Below, piece after piece: positions 60,034 to 64,000 of a stretch of 64,000 bases of DNA. The translations under genes were made by a program, and so were the position numbers. This stretch comes from Proteromonas lacertae (lineage: Eukaryota > Sar > Bigyra > Opalinata > Proteromonadidae). The stretch is taken from the NCBI GenBank assembly GCA_002245135.1, contig NGBS01000314.1:1-64000 (forward strand), in the 5' to 3' direction. Within the stretch, counting starts at the first letter, position 1. Each line of letters starts with the position of its first letter. Below the pieces are notes generated by a model that was not told where the DNA came from, did not search any database, and saw only the letters and a list, made by a program, of their open reading frames with translations.

Positions 60034-61869
60034 TTAATCACATCTGATTTTATCTATATTTTCATATACAAAAGATGTGTTAGGAAAGTGGTAATACAGA
60101 CACTTTTTATAGAATTGATATTTATTATCAACTATCACATATTTCTTTATGACATTCATTATCTTCTTTATTAATAATCTTGTATAAAAAACGCTAAAAT
60201 GGTGTGAATCGGAGTATATTGGTAAATTATTTAAGTAATACTTGCACTTTCTACCATCCAATATATCTTTCTCCCATAAGGTAATTACATTTATGTTATT
60301 GTATTTTGGTTTTAGAAATGATTTAGGTGTAAAACAAGTTTTGTTCAATTCACCATAACAATCATTTTTATCATCTTTAATACACGAATTTGGGTCTCTA
60401 ACATGCATTGGATTGTCATTACTAATTACAACTTCACCACACATTGTAAGAATTGATATAGATACTTCAACCACTTTTTCGTATATTAAACTAAAGTTAA
60501 TAATACGTGGATTAATCCAATTACCAATAAAGCATAAACTAAAATGATATTTTGTTATAAACCTTTTAAAGAAATGAGTTATGTTCATATAAATATATGA
60601 ACTGGAAGCTAAATATAGATGGATAAATTGATATTCATATTTGAAATGACTATAAAATAATGCCATAAAATACTGCTCAATATGTGAATCACCTATAAAT
60701 AATACAGATGCTTTTAATATATTAGAATCATTTTTTAAGCAGCAATAACTCTTTTGATTTATATTAAACATAATCAATAGTTCTTTACTACTATAATGTT
60801 TCATGTTCTTTAATAAATAATCAATATTTCTCTCGAATTTTATTATAATCAATATAGTAAATATTAGAAATAGTAAACTCATTATATAAGTGTATTTTGA
60901 TGATAGTTTTAAAAATCCTTTATGAAAAGGAATTTCAATAAACCTATAAGATATAATAACACATATTACTAAAAGAAAATAATATTTATATGGAGAATTA
61001 ATAGTTAGGTATTTCAATAACGGAAAATGAATTAAATATATAGAATACGACATATTTCCAATAGTATTAATACCATAATTGGTGATTATACTATTTTTGG
61101 AAGATGAGTATAATATACACCCGCTAAGAATTATTGGAATTAATGCATTATAACTAGGATATATCATTTTATCGTTGTAACTTATTGACATAATTATTAA
61201 TACAAATAATGAAAAATTTGTACAAGATTCTTTATTGTAACTAATATTTATATGTACATATCTTATTAATTCTCCTATTATAAATTCCCATCCTCTACTA
61301 GAAAGAAAAAAATATCCTCTATTTCTATCATTATATCCATAACATATACTCATACTTACTGAGATTAATGATAACAGAGAATAAGCAAATAACAAATGAT
61401 TTATTGAAATCCAAATAAAAAAAGGGGTTATGATATAAAATTGTTCTTCCAGTGACAATGACCAATAATGCAATACAGGACTCTCTTTTAATCCTGAATG
61501 AAAGTAATCTACTTGGTTAAAATAATAATTGTAGTTTGCATAAATTAATAAACATGCAACTGCATCATTTTTATATATAGAAAAATAAGTAAAATCATAT
61601 CTTTGTATATATAATGTAAGAAACGCTATAGTTGTTAATGAAGCAGGAAATAATCTTCTAATTCTTGCAGCATAAAATTCAATAAAAAATATTGTTCTAT
61701 CATTTATGATCCTATTTTCGATTGAATAACAAACCAAATACCCTGATATAACAAAAAAAATATCAACTCCTATATAACCTCCTGACAATATTTTTGGATA
61801 TAAATGAAAAAATAAAACAAATAAAACAGCAATACCTCTTAATCCTTGAATATCATTTCTATATTTCAT
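60034..61869 (-). CDS. Acyltransferase-3 / SGNH fusion (O-acetyltransferase, OafA/YrhL type)
   Basis: Intronless, 611 residues. It begins MKYRNDIQGLRGIAVLFVLFFH with GGYIGVDIFFVISGYL, the canonical acyltransferase-3 start (catalytic His of the LFH motif and the FFVxSGYL motif); FAARIRRLFPA-like YAARIRRLFPA, YWSLSLEEQFYIITPF and about ten transmembrane helices follow. The C-terminal third is an SGNH-type extracytoplasmic domain: SVLFIGDSHIEQYF (GDSH block I) and YSDSHHFSVFYTRLL (D-x-x-H block V). Such fusions O-acetylate bacterial surface polysaccharides; the membrane part passes the acetyl group and the SGNH part transfers it. Eukaryotic occurrence without introns suggests transfer from bacteria. 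In this cluster it could acetylate a glycan. Confidence 0.85.
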   Translation of the reverse strand: MKYRNDIQGLRGIAVLFVLFFHLYPKILSGGYIGVDIFFVISGYLVCYSIENRIINDRTIFFIEFYAARIRRLFPASLTTIAFLTLYIQRYDFTYFSIYKNDAVACLLIYANYNYYFNQVDYFHSGLKESPVLHYWSLSLEEQFYIITPFFIWISINHLLFAYSLLSLISVSMSICYGYNDRNRGYFFLSSRGWEFIIGELIRYVHINISYNKESCTNFSLFVLIIMSISYNDKMIYPSYNALIPIILSGCILYSSSKNSIITNYGINTIGNMSYSIYLIHFPLLKYLTINSPYKYYFLLVICVIISYRFIEIPFHKGFLKLSSKYTYIMSLLFLIFTILIIIKFERNIDYLLKNMKHYSSKELLIMFNINQKSYCCLKNDSNILKASVLFIGDSHIEQYFMALFYSHFKYEYQFIHLYLASSSYIYMNITHFFKRFITKYHFSLCFIGNWINPRIINFSLIYEKVVEVSISILTMCGEVVISNDNPMHVRDPNSCIKDDKNDCYGELNKTCFTPKSFLKPKYNNINVITLWEKDILDGRKCKYYLNNLPIYSDSHHFSVFYTRLLIKKIMNVIKKYVIVDNKYQFYKKCLYYHFPNTSFVYENIDKIRCD

Positions 61870-61922
61870 TAATTCAATTTACTATAATATTGTATAATAA
61901 AAGGTTATAGTTAGGGTTATAG

Positions 61923-61949
61923 AACACTATACTATAACCCTATAGTGTT
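61923..61949. repeat. Short hairpin followed by T-run
   Basis: AACACTATA and TATAGTGTT pair around CTATAACCC, with T7 after the right arm. Terminator-like in shape but located upstream of the acyltransferase start; function unknown. Confidence 0.4.
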
Positions 61950-62143
61950 TTTTTATTCCAAAAAATAGCCCTTTTAATTATTCAATGAAAATTTAACTTT
62001 TCATTATTAAAAACTAATTGCAGATCTATGTAAAGAGACAAAAAGAAAATATACAATACTAACATTTTGAAGATCTTTTATATTTAATAATATTTTTAAA
62101 ACAAAATATATGCATCTCATATACAAAGTAACAGCTTTATAAT

Positions 62144-62202
62144 CCTTCAGCGTCCTCAATGGCATATGAAAATATATTTCTGTGCCATTGAGCCGCTGAA
62201 GG
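62144..62202. repeat. Long imperfect hairpin upstream of GT10 paralog 2
   Basis: CCTTCAGCG-TC-CTCAATGGCA pairs with TGCCATTGAG-C-CGCTGAAGG across a 19-20 nt loop. The stem is GC-richer than its surroundings, so it stands out. Confidence 0.7.
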
Positions 62203-62251
62203 TATTATATTATGATTATCTCATATATGAAATATGAGAAATCAAAAACAT

Positions 62252-62303
62252 CTCCTTGACAAACGGCGTGAGAAGATTTAGAAATATGCCGTTTGTCTAG
62301 GAG
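62252..62303. promoter_or_regulatory. Inverted GACAAACGGC / GCCGTTTGTC site upstream of GT10 paralog 2
   Basis: CTCCTTGACAAACGGC (62252-62267) and GCCGTTTGTCTAGGAG (62288-62303) form a 16-bp inverted repeat with one mismatch, 137 bp before the ATG at 62440. The same words occur six times in the foldback element and, degenerate, next to GT10 paralog 1. Could be a regulator site or the footprint of a foldback element. Confidence 0.5.
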
Positions 62304-62439
62304 ATTTAGAAATATGAAGTTTGAAGTTAATGACAATATAGATGGGTGTTGCTTTTGGTAATTGAAGGTCAAGGTAAATTTTTACATATAATAGAATGAT
62401 TCACGTTCTATTACAAAGCTATAAAATGTAATAGAGAAA

Positions 62440-63441
62440 ATGAAAATTATATATATAACTCTATTTATAATATTTATAATTTATAAAATATATAATATTA
62501 ATTCATATTCAGTTGTAATATTTATAGCAAATAGTTTTATTAATTGGTCAACAAATTTTGAAAGTGGTAAATATGAATGTAATAGCAACTTAATATGCTT
62601 AATAACATATAATCTCACTTCAGATGTTGATTTTGTTTTATATAATGCATGGACTAAACATATCAATTATAACTTTACCAAAAGGCAGAAGTTATTACTG
62701 TGGTCTCCAGAAAAAATGTCATGGAAAAGAGAAATGATTGGTATAAGTTTAGGAAATAACAATAAGTATTATGCAGCTATTGACTATAGGCTATTTTATT
62801 CTCCCTATCATTTTTCTCAACCGTATTTATATATGATAAACAAATCATTAAAAGAAATTATTAAAAATGCCAAAAAGAATATACATAACCTTAAGTCGTT
62901 TATGTCTAGAAAATCAATTGTGTATATACAAAGAAAGAATTATACAAAGAGAACTAGAATAGTAAAAGAAATGATGAAATATTTAAATATCGATTCATAT
63001 GGCAAAAATTTAAATAACAAAAAGTGGCCTAATGGTAAAACAAAATTAGATATAATAAAACAATATAAGTTCTGTTTAGCTATTGAAAATTCAATTGAAA
63101 CTAGTGCTACTAACCACTTTTATTCTGATGAAATTGATAATGATTATTCAACTGAGAAGCTATTAGATTGTTTGGAAGGAGGATCTATACCAATTTATTA
63201 TGGACCAAAGAATTCGTATTTGTTTATGCCTAATAATCATAGCGCTATAGATATGGGTAAGTTTGATACCCTAAATGATATAATTAAATACATAAAAAGA
63301 ATAGAAAATTCTGAAGAATTATTAAAAGAATATATATCATGGACTAATACTTATTTAAACAGCTGGTATATAAGATTTTCCCTTACATATAAATATACTA
63401 AATGCAGGTTTTGTCAATGGGCATATAATAATAGAGATTAA
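62440..63441 (+). CDS. GT10 alpha-1,3/4-fucosyltransferase-like protein, paralog 2
   Basis: Intronless, 333 residues. Signal anchor MKIIYITLFIIFIIYKIYN, then WSPEKMSWKREMIGISLG, RLFYSPYHFSQPYLYMI, SFMSRKSIVYIQRKNYTKR and the GT10 signature YKFCLAIENSIETS, NDYSTEKLLDCLEGGSIPIYY, PNNHSAIDMG, ending CRFCQWAYNN. Nearly every motif is shared with 54594-55604, so it is a duplicate in opposite orientation. A short inverted repeat (CTATTACA / TGTAATAG, about 62407-62434) sits just before the ATG. Confidence 0.85.
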   Translation: MKIIYITLFIIFIIYKIYNINSYSVVIFIANSFINWSTNFESGKYECNSNLICLITYNLTSDVDFVLYNAWTKHINYNFTKRQKLLLWSPEKMSWKREMIGISLGNNNKYYAAIDYRLFYSPYHFSQPYLYMINKSLKEIIKNAKKNIHNLKSFMSRKSIVYIQRKNYTKRTRIVKEMMKYLNIDSYGKNLNNKKWPNGKTKLDIIKQYKFCLAIENSIETSATNHFYSDEIDNDYSTEKLLDCLEGGSIPIYYGPKNSYLFMPNNHSAIDMGKFDTLNDIIKYIKRIENSEELLKEYISWTNTYLNSWYIRFSLTYKYTKCRFCQWAYNNRD

Positions 63442-63583
63442 TATGTTACAACAAGATGAGAAACATTTTATAACCTTAAAAAATATATCAACTATTTTAT
63501 TATTAATGATTCAAATTATATATTGTAGAACTTTTGAATTCTTTAAAAAAGACTATCAATAATAAAAAATAATAAAGATTATA

Positions 63584-63907
63584 CATTTGCTATCATTTAT
63601 TTATTGAAGATTCTAAAGTAAAGACGAGAAGATCACCATTCCCTAATCAGTGTAGAAGTGCATACACTCTATGATGAAGCATTCTCTTATTGACGCTTGC
63701 GAGAAGATCAACATGAAGAGTTGTCTTGGATAAGAAATGAAGAAGTTGATCTTGAATGTCACGAGTTTACTTGGGGTTACCATCTTCCTTGTAGATAACT
63801 TCATAGGCAAAGAAGATGAAGACAATCTTATATCCTTAGAAAGGAAGTAACTCAAGATGTTGGCTGGAAGATCCTTTAAATTGGATAATCCTCATTGATA
63901 GCAAATG
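63584..63907. mobile_element. MITE-like segment with 12-bp terminal inverted repeats
   Basis: CATTTGCTATCA at 63584-63595 and its exact complement at 63896-63907 bound 324 bp whose interior is GC-richer than the flanks and has repeated AGAAGATC/GATCTT words. No coding capacity is evident and no clear target duplication. Could be a degraded non-autonomous transposon. Confidence 0.4.
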
Positions 63908-64000
63908 ACACTAATAATAAAATTAAATAAAACATAGTTTCGAAGTTATATTCTCCACCTATAATTTTGAAGTTATATGAAGAATTATATGAAGAGATAT

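Noticed and set aside
61890-61945. Telomere-like TTAGGG near the acyltransferase start
   Set aside because: A single occurrence, without tandem repetition; better explained by the short hairpin.
63643-63855. Minus-strand 70-codon open frame in the MITE-like segment
   Set aside because: No start context, homology or continuing exon; composition follows the repeat rather than a protein.
1-64000. CRISPR array or bacterial operon signals
   Set aside because: No regularly spaced direct repeats with unique spacers; spliceosomal introns and gene content show a eukaryotic nuclear genome.

Overview
This is an AT-rich, intron-dense nuclear DNA segment from a microbial eukaryote. Most genes in the left 53 kb are cut by very short introns, mostly about 18-60 nt, that start GTAT, GTGT or GTTA and end TAG. 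The eukaryote-only repertoire supports this: DNA ligase IV, LIS1, STT3, METTL1, PHD and extended-PHD proteins, a retinol-saturase-like enzyme, an SLC19-like carrier and 5S rRNA genes. TAA, TAG and TGA all act as stops. I cannot place the lineage from sequence alone.

Layout. 1-2494: tail of a HAD-like gene, then a PHD-finger protein on the minus strand. 2545-5647: DNA ligase IV, divergent from the PHD gene across about 50 bp. 6011-9069: a 3-kb inverted repeat whose arms each carry a 5S rRNA gene and the start of a pseudokinase-LRR gene. Complete or broken members of that family lie at 6409-8261, 9236-12610 and 25017-28413. 12788-24555: one giant secreted, single-pass surface protein (PA14 plus many putative Ig-like modules) with a repeat-rich cytoplasmic tail. 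28913-33074: a PHD / degenerate SNF2-like / PDZ-like protein. 33246-39960: a MAP10-N-like protein, a RetSat-like oxidoreductase, a cyclic-nucleotide-binding protein and an SLC19-like carrier. 40079-42783: a hAT transposon with an 8-bp target duplication. 42843-53314: an unknown protein, an ePHD protein, LIS1, a tiny membrane protein, a coiled-coil protein, METTL1 and STT3.

53675-63441 differs sharply. It is a run of intronless genes for surface-glycan synthesis: GT31-like, two GT10 fucosyltransferase paralogs, a GT-A-like enzyme, a GT61-like gene split by a frameshift, and an acyltransferase-3/SGNH protein of bacterial O-acetyltransferase type. Between them lie a 639-bp foldback element, a Tc1/mariner relic, hairpins and repeated copies of the motif GCCGTTTGTC, which also forms an inverted repeat upstream of one fucosyltransferase. 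I infer a glycan-modification island of foreign or retro-copied origin, possibly with a shared regulatory or mobile sequence. It sits next to STT3, the N-glycosylation catalytic subunit, although that adjacency may be chance.

Many starts in the intron-rich part are preceded by a Myb-like AACGG/AACGA core 16-60 bp upstream. Several genes show single-base frameshifts, often in homopolymers, which may be assembly errors. Exon-intron joins were inferred by eye from GT-AG, frame and similarity to known families.
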